From positions 1-33,160 of the forward strand of contig RGDM01000033.1 of the NCBI GenBank assembly GCA_009918675.1: 33,160 nucleotides of DNA, written 5' to 3'. Below the pieces are notes generated by a model that was given only the letters and a program-made list of their open reading frames with translations, was not told where the DNA came from and did not search any database. This document shows positions 1 through 7,618 of this stretch, piece after piece. Positions within the stretch are counted from its first letter, which is position 1, and every line of letters begins with the position of its first letter. This DNA is from a bacterium (lineage in GTDB: Bacteria; Bdellovibrionota_B; Oligoflexia; Silvanigrellales; Silvanigrellaceae). The position numbers and the translations under genes are program-made.

Positions 1-85
1 ATTGCATGGCGAGCTTGCGATATGCTTTCTTGATTTCGTCTTCGTTGGATGTTTTCGAAATTCCAAGCAATTCGTAATAGTTCAT
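1..85 (-). CDS. dnaJ: DnaJ chaperone, N-terminal J-domain fragment (partial)
   Basis: Only the first 28 codons lie in the window; the gene runs off the left edge on the minus strand. The translation starts [18 protein letters not shown] and continues through [10 protein letters not shown], which is helix I and most of helix II of a J-domain. The HPD motif that stimulates the DnaK ATPase would follow just outside the window. The start is the ATG at 85-83, with an AGGGAG ribosome-binding site a few bases upstream. Known role: Hsp40 co-chaperone that delivers substrates to DnaK in the cytoplasm. The start of this J-domain matches canonical DnaJ closely, but with the zinc-finger region out of view another J-domain protein remains possible. 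The two small genes upstream on the same strand may be cotranscribed with it. Confidence 0.8.
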   Translation of the reverse strand, partial: MNYYELLGISKTSNEDEIKKAYRKLAMQ

Positions 86-170
86 GAATACTCCCTGGCG
101 CCGATCCTTTGTCCAAGGAGAATTTAATCAGCTTTTTGAGGTTGGCAATTCGCGGCAGCCGATTCGTATC

Positions 171-524
171 TTAAGATTTGCGGATCAAGCCTTCAACGTA
201 GGCAAATTCGTGCTCAGGAACTTCTTCAAGAAGCTCCTCGTCTTCGAAGCCAAAGAACTGAAACCAGTTGATTCCCACAAGTTCCGGTACCTCAGTGCTT
301 CTTTCATCACCATCTTCTGTTTCGTAATATTCAAGGGCTTTCAGAATCACCCCACTGCCCTTCATTTCAAAGTAGTGATAGCCATCGCCATTTGTGTATT
401 GGCCATCGCGGGAATCACCAGTCCAATATTCGCGGCAATGCCAAATCTCATCTGGTCGACGCATAGGTCGCGCCGCGGCCGAATTTGAATATTCATGGGT
501 GAGTGGTTGCGCGCTTTTGGCCAT
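171..524 (-). CDS. Unknown small acidic protein upstream of dnaJ
   Basis: I do not recognise a family. The start chosen is the ATG at 524-522 (MAKSAQPLTHEYS...), because a GAGGA ribosome-binding site sits about 8 bases upstream; the frame stays open to a TTG at 569. The product is about 117 residues. It has a basic/Pro patch (ARPMRRPDEIW), then an aromatic- and Gly-rich middle (DGQYTNGDGYHYFEM), and a strongly acidic C-terminal half (YYETEDGDERSTEVPEL, FEDEELLEEVPEHEF). There is no signal peptide or membrane segment, so it is probably cytoplasmic. It sits 37 bases downstream of another unknown gene and 86 bases upstream of dnaJ on the same strand, so cotranscription is plausible. Function is unknown. 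Confidence 0.6.
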   Translation of the reverse strand: MAKSAQPLTHEYSNSAAARPMRRPDEIWHCREYWTGDSRDGQYTNGDGYHYFEMKGSGVILKALEYYETEDGDERSTEVPELVGINWFQFFGFEDEELLEEVPEHEFAYVEGLIRKS

Positions 525-561
525 AGTTTTAGTCCTCATGAACATTTCAGTAATTCCTCGC

Positions 562-1035
562 TCATTCAAACTTGCCTGAGAGTACTTCTTCTATTGTTAC
601 TTTTGGCTTTGGCAATGCCTTCAGACGTGATTCAAGGGAAAATAGCTGCGAAACCAGGGTTTCGAGAAGCATTTCTCGCTCGGGAGCAGTGATTCGATGG
701 GTTCCCGTTTGCTGACTTAAAAGCAATTCTCCGCGCCTCCGCACATCGGAAATCAGCGGGATCAACGAGCGTGCGTGGTGGTGGCAGTGAGGTGGCTGCA
801 GAGCAGATTCAACATCAACGACAACGTCGCGAGCAATTCGTTCAAAGCGCTTGAGCCGGTTCCCGCGGCCGGCGCGAGCGAATTGCAGAACGGGTTTTTG
901 GCTTATTCGTTTGCTTCGAGGATGAGTGAATTTCAAGATGCTCTGCCAACACAGACCTATATAATAAGCCGCACACATGCCCAAAGTACCAATCATGACC
1001 ATCCAGGTCACGTTCGTTGCCGACATCGCACTCAT
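562..1035 (-). CDS. Unknown protein with N-terminal membrane anchor
   Basis: The start ATG at 1035-1033 has a perfect AGGAGG (1044-1049, minus strand) 8 bases upstream. The product is about 157 residues. Residues about 8-30 (TWMVMIGTLGMCAAYYIGL) form one hydrophobic helix, suggesting an inner-membrane anchor. The rest is a basic, largely helical soluble domain with many Arg and Leu residues and a His-rich spot (PPHCHHHARS). The C-terminal part (MLLETLVSQLFSLESRLKAL) looks amphipathic or coiled-coil. I recognise no enzyme motif. It lies between an acyl-CoA dehydrogenase gene (91 bases upstream) and a second unknown gene, all on the minus strand. The strong ribosome-binding site and clean frame argue that it is real; function is unknown. 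Confidence 0.62.
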   Translation of the reverse strand: MSAMSATNVTWMVMIGTLGMCAAYYIGLCWQSILKFTHPRSKRISQKPVLQFARAGRGNRLKRFERIARDVVVDVESALQPPHCHHHARSLIPLISDVRRRGELLLSQQTGTHRITAPEREMLLETLVSQLFSLESRLKALPKPKVTIEEVLSGKFE

Positions 1036-1126
1036 TCGCAAGACCTCCTGTCTGCGAGAAGAGCTTCGGATACCCTCGGAAAAACCTGAGCGGACCCGAG
1101 TCGGAAATCCAACGGCGGGCGAATTG

Positions 1127-2896
1127 TTAGGAAATTTTGCTCAGATCAAAGGGATAGATTTCAATTTCACAAAGGTGCTGGGCTATATTCTTTGCTTCCA
1201 GGTCTCTGTTTGATTTGATGCTGTAAACATTTTGGTTAATGCGAGCTTTTGCGTTTCTGACAATCAACTGCGCCAGTGAAAGTTCGGTTGTGTTCTTTTC
1301 GGGGCCACCACATTTTTCCAGAATTGAATTTGTGCGGCAAACCACAGCAGCAATCATAAAGGTGTCTATGGCGATGTCTGCCAGTCGGCACAATTGCATT
1401 TGTTCATCAACAAGCTTTTGCCCGTATTGGCGGATCAGCTTGCTTGCAACGTTGGCCAATGACTTCGCAGAATCAGATAGGCGCAACACTTCTTTTTCGA
1501 GCGCAGGATGGAACCCTTCCAGCTTCTCACTGACAACGGTCTGTTTGACTTGTTGAAATGCAAATTCCGAGATCACGCCGATTTTCGAAATCGCGTCATT
1601 CAGGCTTTCTAGATTTCGGATACTTTGAATGCTTTGCAGGCTTTGTAGTTCTTTGCCGATCCGTTTGAACTCACTTGCCGGTTCCTTAAGGCCTGTCATC
1701 GCCAGGAACATCCTGAGGATTTCGTTTGTTCCTTCAAAAATAATTCCAATTCGACCGTCGCGCAGCCGTCTCTCAAGTCCATAGTCTTTCATGTAACCGT
1801 TGCCGCCGTGAATTTGCATTCCCAAATTCAATACGCGCCACGCCGCTTCTGTTCCATAGACTTTACAAATTGCGGCCTCAATTGAGTAATCAATATCACC
1901 AGCATCAACCAGTGCGGTTGTGAAGTAAGTCATTGATTCGAGTGCATAGGCGTGCGACATCATTTCTGTGAGCATGTCTTGAATGACGCCAAATTCTGCA
2001 ATTGAATGTTGGAATGCTTTGCGGTTTTTTGCATAGGTCACCGATTGGTTCAGAACAGCTTTAATTGTTCCCAGTGCTCCACCAGCCAAACCAAGACGAC
2101 CTTGATTCAGAATTCCCATCGCAATCTTAAAGCCGTCACCCGGTTTGCCTAAAACATTGGCCGCAGGAACAGGCACGTCTTTGAAATAAACCTCAACCGT
2201 GCTCGAAGCTTTAATTCCTAATTTTTGTTCTTCTGGACCATGGCTAACTCCACCCATATCTCGGGTTACCATAATCGCCGTAATTTTATCTTCCCCATCA
2301 ATATTTTCTTTTGCAAATACGGTAAAGAAGTCAGCGAATCCGCCGTTCGTAATCCAAAGTTTTGATCCATTCAGAACGTAGGAATCGCCATCGCGGACAA
2401 GCCGAGCTTTAATTCCTGCAGCATCTGATCCCGCTGTGGGTTCAGTCAGAGCAAACGCTGCTATCATTTCGCCAGTTGCGAGACGTGGCATGAATTTTTT
2501 CTTCTGTTCGTCGGTTCCATAAAGATATAAACCTTTGAGGCCAATCGACTGATGCGCTCCAACAGTCAAAGTCACGCAGCTCTCATGCTTATTCATGAGC
2601 TCGAGTGTGCGTGTGTAAAGCGTTTGCGTAAATTCAGAACCGCCATAAACTTCGGGAATGATCAGACCAAACAAGCCCATTTCTTTGAGCCCTTGCAGCA
2701 CGTGCTCAGGGAGCTTCTTTTCATCGTCGAGTTTCATCGCGTCAACGTTGTCTTTTAACCAATCACCAACAGATTGGGATACGAGACGGAATTCTTCTTC
2801 ACGGTTGGTATTAAAAAATGGAAAATGATGAAGCAGCGATTCCTGAATAGTGCCGTTGAAAACATTTTTCATGAAGCTGGTTTTTGTGCCACCCAT
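1127..2896 (-). CDS. Acyl-CoA dehydrogenase, VLCAD/ACAD9-type
   Basis: FAD enzyme for the first step of beta-oxidation, oxidising acyl-CoA to trans-2-enoyl-CoA and passing electrons to ETF. At 589 residues it is longer than the usual ~380-residue enzymes because it carries a helical C-terminal extension (about residues 405-589), as VLCAD and ACAD9 do. The acyl-CoA dehydrogenase signature is at about 149-163 (ALTEPTAGSDAAGIK), the FAD-contacting WITNGG at 181-186, and the QIHGGNGY loop at 361-368. The catalytic base is Glu388 in IIFEGTNEILR. The start ATG at 2896 has AAGGAG 8 bases upstream. It is divergent from an MCAD-type gene, with 184 bases between the starts, which suggests joint control. 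Substrate chain length cannot be read from the sequence; the long-chain call rests on domain layout. Confidence 0.9.
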   Translation of the reverse strand: MGGTKTSFMKNVFNGTIQESLLHHFPFFNTNREEEFRLVSQSVGDWLKDNVDAMKLDDEKKLPEHVLQGLKEMGLFGLIIPEVYGGSEFTQTLYTRTLELMNKHESCVTLTVGAHQSIGLKGLYLYGTDEQKKKFMPRLATGEMIAAFALTEPTAGSDAAGIKARLVRDGDSYVLNGSKLWITNGGFADFFTVFAKENIDGEDKITAIMVTRDMGGVSHGPEEQKLGIKASSTVEVYFKDVPVPAANVLGKPGDGFKIAMGILNQGRLGLAGGALGTIKAVLNQSVTYAKNRKAFQHSIAEFGVIQDMLTEMMSHAYALESMTYFTTALVDAGDIDYSIEAAICKVYGTEAAWRVLNLGMQIHGGNGYMKDYGLERRLRDGRIGIIFEGTNEILRMFLAMTGLKEPASEFKRIGKELQSLQSIQSIRNLESLNDAISKIGVISEFAFQQVKQTVVSEKLEGFHPALEKEVLRLSDSAKSLANVASKLIRQYGQKLVDEQMQLCRLADIAIDTFMIAAVVCRTNSILEKCGGPEKNTTELSLAQLIVRNAKARINQNVYSIKSNRDLEAKNIAQHLCEIEIYPFDLSKIS

Positions 2897-3028
2897 GAGT
2901 CCGACTCCTTGCCTATTTACAAAACTTCTCTTCCGATTCTACCACCCCTCTCCCTCGCCGAAGCAAATCATAATACCGAGACCGTGGCGCTATTGACGTG
3001 CCAAACCTTTGGGGATGATGCGAGGCGC

Positions 3029-3051
3029 CACCTGTGGCCAGGTGATACACT
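3029..3051 (+). promoter_or_regulatory. Palindromic operator candidate overlapping an extended -10
   Basis: The inverted repeat CACCTG-TGGC-CAGGTG (3029-3044) directly abuts TACACT (3046-3051). TACACT is a 4/6 match to a -10 box and has the TG of an extended -10 (TG-A-TACACT). No good -35 stands 17 bases upstream, which fits an extended -10 promoter. The site lies 30 bases before the start of the MCAD-type gene and in the spacer shared with the divergent VLCAD-type gene. A repressor bound here would block the downstream gene and perhaps both. This is inferred from sequence alone. Confidence 0.4.
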
Positions 3052-3080
3052 GCTTAGGTAACAGTGGGAGGCATATCATC

Positions 3081-4223
3081 ATGTCCATGTTTAAATTGAA
3101 TGAAGAAAATCAGGCTCTTTTTGATCTCGCACGCGATTTTGCAAATAAGGAAGTTTGGCCAAAAGCACGCGAACTCGATGAGACTGCGCGATTTCCGTTG
3201 GAACTGTTTGCAAAGGCGCATCAACTTGGTCTGCTCAATGCATTTGTTCCGGAGTCGGTTGGTGGTCTTGGTTTGGGTGTCTTCGGGCACGCGCTGATCG
3301 GTGAAGCTCTTTCGATGGGCAGTGCTGGCTTCTGCACAGCGGCGCTTGCCAATGAATTGGCTGGAGTGCCGGTTATTTTAGGTGGGAATGAAGCAATTTA
3401 CAAAGAATTCCTGGCTCCAATGGTTGAAGAGCCCCAGATGGCTGCTTACTGCGTCACCGAACCTGGCGCTGGGTCGGATGTTGCGGGAATCAAAACGACG
3501 GCTCGTAAGGCCGCCGACAAATTTATTATCAATGGCTCAAAAATGTGGATCACAAATGCAGGTCACGCGAAGTGGTTTTTTGTTCTCGCAAAAACAGATC
3601 CTGCTGCAGGACACAAGGGAATGACTGGTTTTGTTGTGCCAGCGAACACGCCAGGAGTCATTCTCGGAAAAAAAGAAGACAACATGGGTCAGCGGTGTTC
3701 TGACACACGCGGCGTGACTTTTGAGAATGTTGAAGTGCCTGCTCGTTACATGCTTGGAAAAGAAGGCGATGGTTTCCGCCTGGCCATGGGTGCATTCGAC
3801 CGCACGCGCCCGGTTGTTGCCAGTGGTGCAGTTGGTCTTGCCGAGCGAGCCATGATGTGTGCCATTGATTATGCAAAACAGCGAACAACGTTTGGCAAAC
3901 CAATTGCCGAACACCAAGCGGTTGCGTTCATGATCGCTGAAATGGCTCGTGATATTGAGGCGAGCCGGCTGTTGGTCTGGAAGGCCGCGAGCGAAATCGA
4001 CGCAGGCCAGCGCAATACCTTTACCGCGTCTATCGCCAAACTTCTTGCTTCTGATTCTTGCATGCGGATTACCACAGATGCTGTGCAAATTTTTGGTGGT
4101 TATGGCTACAACCGTGAGTATCCCGTCGAGATGCTCATGCGAGATGCGAAAATCTTCCAGATTTATGAGGGAACTTCGCAAATTCAGCGAATGATTGTCG
4201 CGCGCCATTTACTAGAGCATTGA
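3081..4223 (+). CDS. Acyl-CoA dehydrogenase, MCAD-like
   Basis: Second acyl-CoA dehydrogenase, 380 residues, the standard family length. The start is the ATG at 3081, with GGGAGG 9 bases upstream; the open frame continues further 5' without a better start. Motifs: [16 protein letters not shown] (about 123-138), WITNAG (156-161), [14 protein letters not shown] (337-350), and the catalytic Glu363 in [10 protein letters not shown]. The C-terminal block ([19 protein letters not shown] region) closely resembles medium-chain acyl-CoA dehydrogenases, where this Glu removes the alpha proton. It should act on medium- or short-chain acyl-CoA with ETF as electron acceptor, in the cytoplasm. It is transcribed away from the VLCAD-type gene. 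Exact chain-length or branched-chain preference is not determinable here. Confidence 0.92.
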   Translation: MSMFKLNEENQALFDLARDFANKEVWPKARELDETARFPLELFAKAHQLGLLNAFVPESVGGLGLGVFGHALIGEALSMGSAGFCTAALANELAGVPVILGGNEAIYKEFLAPMVEEPQMAAYCVTEPGAGSDVAGIKTTARKAADKFIINGSKMWITNAGHAKWFFVLAKTDPAAGHKGMTGFVVPANTPGVILGKKEDNMGQRCSDTRGVTFENVEVPARYMLGKEGDGFRLAMGAFDRTRPVVASGAVGLAERAMMCAIDYAKQRTTFGKPIAEHQAVAFMIAEMARDIEASRLLVWKAASEIDAGQRNTFTASIAKLLASDSCMRITTDAVQIFGGYGYNREYPVEMLMRDAKIFQIYEGTSQIQRMIVARHLLEH

Positions 4224-4281
4224 TCCTGGAGTAAGCCGACTCCCCGGTGTTACTTCCATTGCTGCGAGAGTGGAGTTTGTC

Positions 4282-4749
4282 ATGTCTGTGCGCCAGAAAC
4301 CCCTGAAAATCGGGTTAGTTGTTTGCCGTTTCAATGAACTTGTCACCCGTCGGCTTGCCGAGGGGGCGCACGCCTTGTTGAAAAGGCGTGGAATCAAGCT
4401 CGAGCAAATCGTTGAACTCGAGGTTCCAGGAGCGTTTGAATCACCGCTCGCAGCTCAATGGCTTGTTGAGACCCACAAAGTGGATGGGGTCGTGGTTTTG
4501 GGCGCGGTCGTGCGCGGCTCAACGAGTCATTATGACTACGTGTGTTCAACGGCGTCCAGCGGTTTGATGAACGTCCAGTTGGCAAAGTCGGTTCCGGTTG
4601 GTTTCGGAATCTTGACCTGCGATACCATGGAGCAAGCCCTTGATCGTGCCGGAGGAAAATCCGGAAACAAGGGCGCCGAGACAGCGGAAACGGTCCTTGA
4701 AATGATTGAAATGAAGAGCCATCTGCAGCAGCCAGGGAGCATTGAATGA
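4282..4749 (+). CDS. ribH: 6,7-dimethyl-8-ribityllumazine synthase (riboflavin synthesis)
   Basis: Condenses 5-amino-6-ribitylamino-uracil with 3,4-dihydroxy-2-butanone 4-phosphate, the penultimate step of riboflavin synthesis. The product is 155 residues, the normal length. Visible motifs: the substrate-binding loop VPGAFE (48-53), GAVVRGSTSHYDYV (74-87) with the probable catalytic His83, and the C-terminal GNKGAETAETVLEMIE helix. The start ATG at 4282 has GGAG 7 bases upstream; an in-frame GTG lies at 4270 but has a poorer site. Its stop overlaps the nusB start in an ATGA junction, a common gene pairing that implies translational coupling. No FMN riboswitch is visible in the 58-base gap upstream, and no other rib gene is in the window. 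Confidence 0.95.
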   Translation: MSVRQKPLKIGLVVCRFNELVTRRLAEGAHALLKRRGIKLEQIVELEVPGAFESPLAAQWLVETHKVDGVVVLGAVVRGSTSHYDYVCSTASSGLMNVQLAKSVPVGFGILTCDTMEQALDRAGGKSGNKGAETAETVLEMIEMKSHLQQPGSIE

Positions 4750-5240
4750 TTTCGCCACTGAGCCGTTCGGCGATGGCTTTGAAACCAAACCAGCTCCGCG
4801 ATGCACGACGATTCGCAGTTCAGCTTGTATACCAAGTTGAAGCGGCACAGCAGCCCTTTCTTTCCGATTCGCTGTTCAGCGCATTTTTTCAACAAAATGA
4901 GGTGCTGAGCGAACTTCATGATTTCGTCCGACTGCTTACGACATTGGTTGTCGAGCGGCGGGAGTCCATCGATCAACTCATTGAAAAACATGCTCTGAAC
5001 TGGAAACTCACGCGAATTGCCAGGGTTGACTTGGCAATACTCCGAATTTGCACTGCAGAATTGCTGACGCGCACAGAGGTTTCGAAGGATGTTATCATCA
5101 ATGAAGGTGTTGAACTTGGAAAACAGTTCGGCTCAACCGCGTCCGGTGGATTCATCAATGGGGTTCTGGACAGTTTGGCGCGATCAGTAACCACCGACGT
5201 TCGCGACTCCGGGACAGGACAATTCGCACCCAAGGGGTAA
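4746..5240 (+). CDS. nusB: Transcription antitermination protein NusB
   Basis: NusB binds the boxA RNA element together with NusE (ribosomal protein S10) and supports antitermination of rRNA operons. The product is 164 residues from the ATG at 4746, which overlaps the ribH stop. A second start at 4773 (MALKPNQLRDARR) would give 155 residues, nearer the family norm, and the core homology begins there. Family features: RRFAVQLVYQVE near the N-terminus, LNWKLTRIARVDLAILRICTAEL in the middle, and the conserved VIINEGVELGKQFG with SGGFINGVLDSLAR near the end. Expression is probably coupled to ribH. The rRNA-type leader with a boxA-like motif at the right end of the window is a plausible target of this protein. 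Confidence 0.93.
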   Translation: MISPLSRSAMALKPNQLRDARRFAVQLVYQVEAAQQPFLSDSLFSAFFQQNEVLSELHDFVRLLTTLVVERRESIDQLIEKHALNWKLTRIARVDLAILRICTAELLTRTEVSKDVIINEGVELGKQFGSTASGGFINGVLDSLARSVTTDVRDSGTGQFAPKG

Positions 5241-5247
5241 AACAAAG

Positions 5248-6036
5248 GTGCAGCGCGAACTCTATTTGTTCAAAACTGAGCACAGACTCAACATGTTCCT
5301 CAGAGAGCTTTCTCGCGATGGGGAGCTGCCTGATTCAGTGCTTGGTCTAGGGTTTTTCGCGAGCCAGTCGACAACCTCCGACCCAAGCGCGCCTGGGGTC
5401 GATTTCAACGTCTCTCCTCTTTTCCTCAAAGAGAGCTTAATGCGGGCGATGGCGCGCGAAGCACTTCTCCCTATTTCGCCCGACCCGATTTTTCTCGGCG
5501 CGGCCGATTTTTCTAGTGATAGTGGGCGCTTGAGAATTCTGCGTCGGCGTCCCGAAGTGGTTGACGTGCGCTCTATCCGGCGATGGATTTTGTCTGGTGT
5601 TCACCCCTATTTTGGAACTCTCAATTCCACTCATTCTGCACCAGGGTGTTTGAGAGAAATTTCAGAGGCTCAAGGGATCTCGGATGCAGTCTCTGTGATG
5701 CTTCGCGAAATGTTTCGCAGAGTATTGAACTTACGAGCATCGACGGTTGTTCTCGCACCCGACACAGAAATGCTCGAAAATTTCTTTTCTGCACTCGCGC
5801 GCTGGCGGCTTTCTCACGGCAATTTTATTCGCTTGCGCGATTATTTGCGCTTGCGTCCAAGCGATCGTATTGAACTCATTCTTCGCGAAATATTGGTGTG
5901 GCTCGTTGAGGAAAGTCTCAATGATAGGGTAACGGTTCTGTGCAGAACGATGGTTGAGCATGAACAGCTCATTTTGGCCTCCCGCTATATATTGAGAAAC
6001 ACAGCAATTTCTCAGCCAATTCAGTTCCGCCTTTAG
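5248..6036 (+). CDS. Unknown 262-residue protein downstream of nusB
   Basis: Not recognised. The start is a GTG at 5248, with AAGGGG about 10 bases upstream, lying only 7 bases after the nusB stop; this suggests it belongs to the ribH-nusB transcription unit. There is no signal peptide or membrane segment. The sequence is rich in Leu and Arg and looks mostly helical in the C-terminal half (ALARWRLSHGNFIRLRDYL, IELILREILVWLVEESLN). The N-terminal third contains an acidic/Ser stretch around a predicted loop. No nucleotide-binding or metal-binding motif stands out. Base composition matches the neighbours, so recent transfer is not indicated. The function is open; a check against nusB-linked genes of relatives would help. 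Confidence 0.65.
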   Translation: MQRELYLFKTEHRLNMFLRELSRDGELPDSVLGLGFFASQSTTSDPSAPGVDFNVSPLFLKESLMRAMAREALLPISPDPIFLGAADFSSDSGRLRILRRRPEVVDVRSIRRWILSGVHPYFGTLNSTHSAPGCLREISEAQGISDAVSVMLREMFRRVLNLRASTVVLAPDTEMLENFFSALARWRLSHGNFIRLRDYLRLRPSDRIELILREILVWLVEESLNDRVTVLCRTMVEHEQLILASRYILRNTAISQPIQFRL

Positions 6037-6164
6037 TTTTCGTAGAAGTATTCAAGACGTCAGAAATCCTGCCGAATGTGCAAATAGGAGGCAGGGAGCG
6101 CTCTTCGATTTGCAGTAAAGTCTTTTGACAATCTGCCGAAGGTCATGCGCTTCACATGTTAGGA

Positions 6165-6180
6165 AAGGAGGTGAGCTGTG
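6165..6180 (+). promoter_or_regulatory. Ten-base perfect Shine-Dalgarno deciding a GTG start
   Basis: AAGGAGGTGA (6165-6174) is complementary over all ten bases to the canonical 3' end of 16S rRNA and sits 3 bases before a GTG at 6178 (6 bases from the GGAGG core). It is the strongest ribosome-binding site in the window and fixes the start of the small unknown gene that follows. Confidence 0.75.
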
Positions 6181-6675
6181 CGGGGCATTCAAATCATGTG
6201 CGTGTCGCCACTAGGCGCCGCCACGGAAAGCGATGACTTGGTTAAGGATCTTGAAAACTGGTTTGCGGACCATCAACAAATGTGTCGGTTAATGACAACC
6301 TCGCTCCCAGGCGAGGCTCGCGAAGTTGCGTCGGACCTAGACCGACTCCGTGCTTCAGTGGACTCTGGTCAGCGTTTGTTGGGACGACTCAAAAACTCCT
6401 TTCGGCACGCGACCCCAAGCCAAAGCCATTCTCTCCGGCAAAACTCAAGCATCCCGCTATCGGGAATGAATCGCTTTGATGAGGCTCGACCGCTGTCAGC
6501 GGTGAACCAGAGTTCAGCCGCATCAGCAACATCGCACCGTCCTACTCACACGCAGTCGGTGCCTGGGGGTCAGACATCCGCTGCAATTATGGGTCTAACT
6601 CCCGTCGCAGCGGCAGAATCCCCGCGGGTCTTGCCAAGTCGAACGTACCTAAAAAAATCGGGCAGCGGATCGTAA
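6178..6675 (+). CDS. Unknown protein, Ser/Ala-rich and probably disordered C-terminus
   Basis: Unrecognised 165-residue product starting at GTG 6178 behind a ten-base perfect ribosome-binding site. Residues about 15-75 form a helical segment (DDLVKDLENWFADHQQM, REVASDLDRLRASVDSG) with spacing suggestive of a short coiled coil. From about residue 80 the protein becomes rich in Ser, Ala, Pro, Gln and Thr with no hydrophobic core, and probably unfolded. There is no signal peptide. It is followed by a strong terminator-like hairpin at 6724-6782, so it may end the transcript that began at ribH. The exceptional ribosome-binding site suggests high translation despite the lack of recognisable domains. 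Confidence 0.55.
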   Translation: MRGIQIMCVSPLGAATESDDLVKDLENWFADHQQMCRLMTTSLPGEAREVASDLDRLRASVDSGQRLLGRLKNSFRHATPSQSHSLRQNSSIPLSGMNRFDEARPLSAVNQSSAASATSHRPTHTQSVPGGQTSAAIMGLTPVAAAESPRVLPSRTYLKKSGSGS

Positions 6676-6723
6676 TTTTGCTGCTGTTTTCAGCCGAGGT
6701 CACGCGGGCCTTGTGTTTTTTCC

Positions 6724-6782
6724 AAGCCGTCTTCACAGAGATTCAAGCACGCGCAGTGCGATTCTCGGGAGACGGCTTTTTT
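6724..6782 (+). terminator. Structured intrinsic terminator
   Basis: AAGCCGTCT (6724-6732) pairs perfectly with AGACGGCTT (6770-6778), and the right arm runs into six T residues (6777-6782). The 37-base interval can itself fold: AGAGA/TCTC and GCAC-GCGCA-GTGC, giving one long composite hairpin. It follows the 6178-6675 gene by about 50 bases and its T-run nearly touches the start of the next gene at 6787, leaving that gene without a visible ribosome-binding site. Confidence 0.75.
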
Positions 6783-6786
6783 GTTG

Positions 6787-7560
6787 ATGCGTATTTTGTC
6801 TTTATCAAGCTTAGTCGTGCTTAGCCTCGCTCTTTTTCGAGTAGCACATCATTGGCTAGGCATGACTGATCAAAGATCAGCAACTGTTATCCCTGCAGTG
6901 TCCAACCGCGCAGTGCGTTGGTTATCCGATGGTCGCCTTCTCGTTCCTAAGCCCCTTTTGGCGTTTGACCCCAAAGCGGTCGCTTTGCAGGACGCAATTC
7001 TCATGGTTCAGAAGACATCCTCCGGGCAGCGTTGCATCTATGGTCTTTTTCGCCTCGGTAAAGAACTTCCGGACGCCGTTGTTCTGAAGGGAGAACAAGT
7101 CTCAAGGCAGTCTCGCCTGCGTGCGTGGGCGTTGGCTCAGGGAGAAGCTGTCAGCTGGAGCGCAGAGCTTTTGCGGCAACTCCAATCCGCTCCTTCCACC
7201 TCTTCACAAATCTGGCAGAGTTGTAGAACGTGGATCCTGAACAAACACAACGGATCAGTTATTGAAATTGCCAGCCGAGCTTCACGACATTTCTTTCGAT
7301 CCTCTGAATTTTCAGAAATCGTCGCCATCAAACCGACTCCTCTAATACGCATTAGGGCAGATGTCATAAACAAAGGATGGTGGATTGAGGGAATCACGCA
7401 ATCACATGAGTTTCTAGCGCGCAGTGCACTGAACGGAATCGAGCAGCGAATTCGAATTAAATTTAGCCCAAATAGCACACACAAGCGTGCGGAATTTGAA
7501 TCCCTGCCAAGAAAGCAACTGAAACTCGTCAAACCATTTGCCCTTCCTGGTTGGGATTGA
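6787..7560 (+). CDS. Unknown protein with N-terminal signal anchor
   Basis: Unrecognised protein of 257 residues from ATG 6787 (TTG codons at 6781 and 6784 are in frame). The N-terminus MRILSLSSLVVLSLALFRVA is a clear hydrophobic export or anchor segment, so the rest should be periplasmic or membrane-tethered. The body has a mixed alpha/beta look, including a Trp-rich spot (AWALAQGEAVSWSAELL) and a single Cys pair (SGQRCIYG, WQSCRTW) that could form a disulphide outside the cytoplasm. No catalytic motif is recognised. The oddity is the start region: the T-run of a terminator ends 4 bases before the ATG and no Shine-Dalgarno is visible. Either the transcript is nearly leaderless, or the true start is further in, for example the Met of GMTDQRS at about 6861, which would lose the anchor. 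Confidence 0.55.
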   Translation: MRILSLSSLVVLSLALFRVAHHWLGMTDQRSATVIPAVSNRAVRWLSDGRLLVPKPLLAFDPKAVALQDAILMVQKTSSGQRCIYGLFRLGKELPDAVVLKGEQVSRQSRLRAWALAQGEAVSWSAELLRQLQSAPSTSSQIWQSCRTWILNKHNGSVIEIASRASRHFFRSSEFSEIVAIKPTPLIRIRADVINKGWWIEGITQSHEFLARSALNGIEQRIRIKFSPNSTHKRAEFESLPRKQLKLVKPFALPGWD

Positions 7561-7618
7561 GCTCTGATGCGTGGTTTGTTACCGTATTGAAAATATTTAG
7601 CCTGCCAGAGGAGCAGTG

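Noticed and set aside
562..569. TTG at 569 as start of the 171-524 gene, overlapping the stop of the upstream gene
   Set aside because: The ATG at 524 has a well-placed GAGGA site, while the TTG has none.
3537..4208. Long minus-strand open frame inside the MCAD-type gene
   Set aside because: It lies wholly antisense to a gene with intact family motifs and reads as low-complexity shadow sequence.
4228..4243. GGAGT/ACTCC hairpin before ribH as a terminator or FMN riboswitch piece
   Set aside because: Five pairs only, no T-run, and the gap is far too short for an FMN riboswitch.
6125..6160. TTGACA at 6125-6130 as a promoter for the 6178 gene
   Set aside because: Perfect -35 but no acceptable -10 at 15-19 bases spacing.
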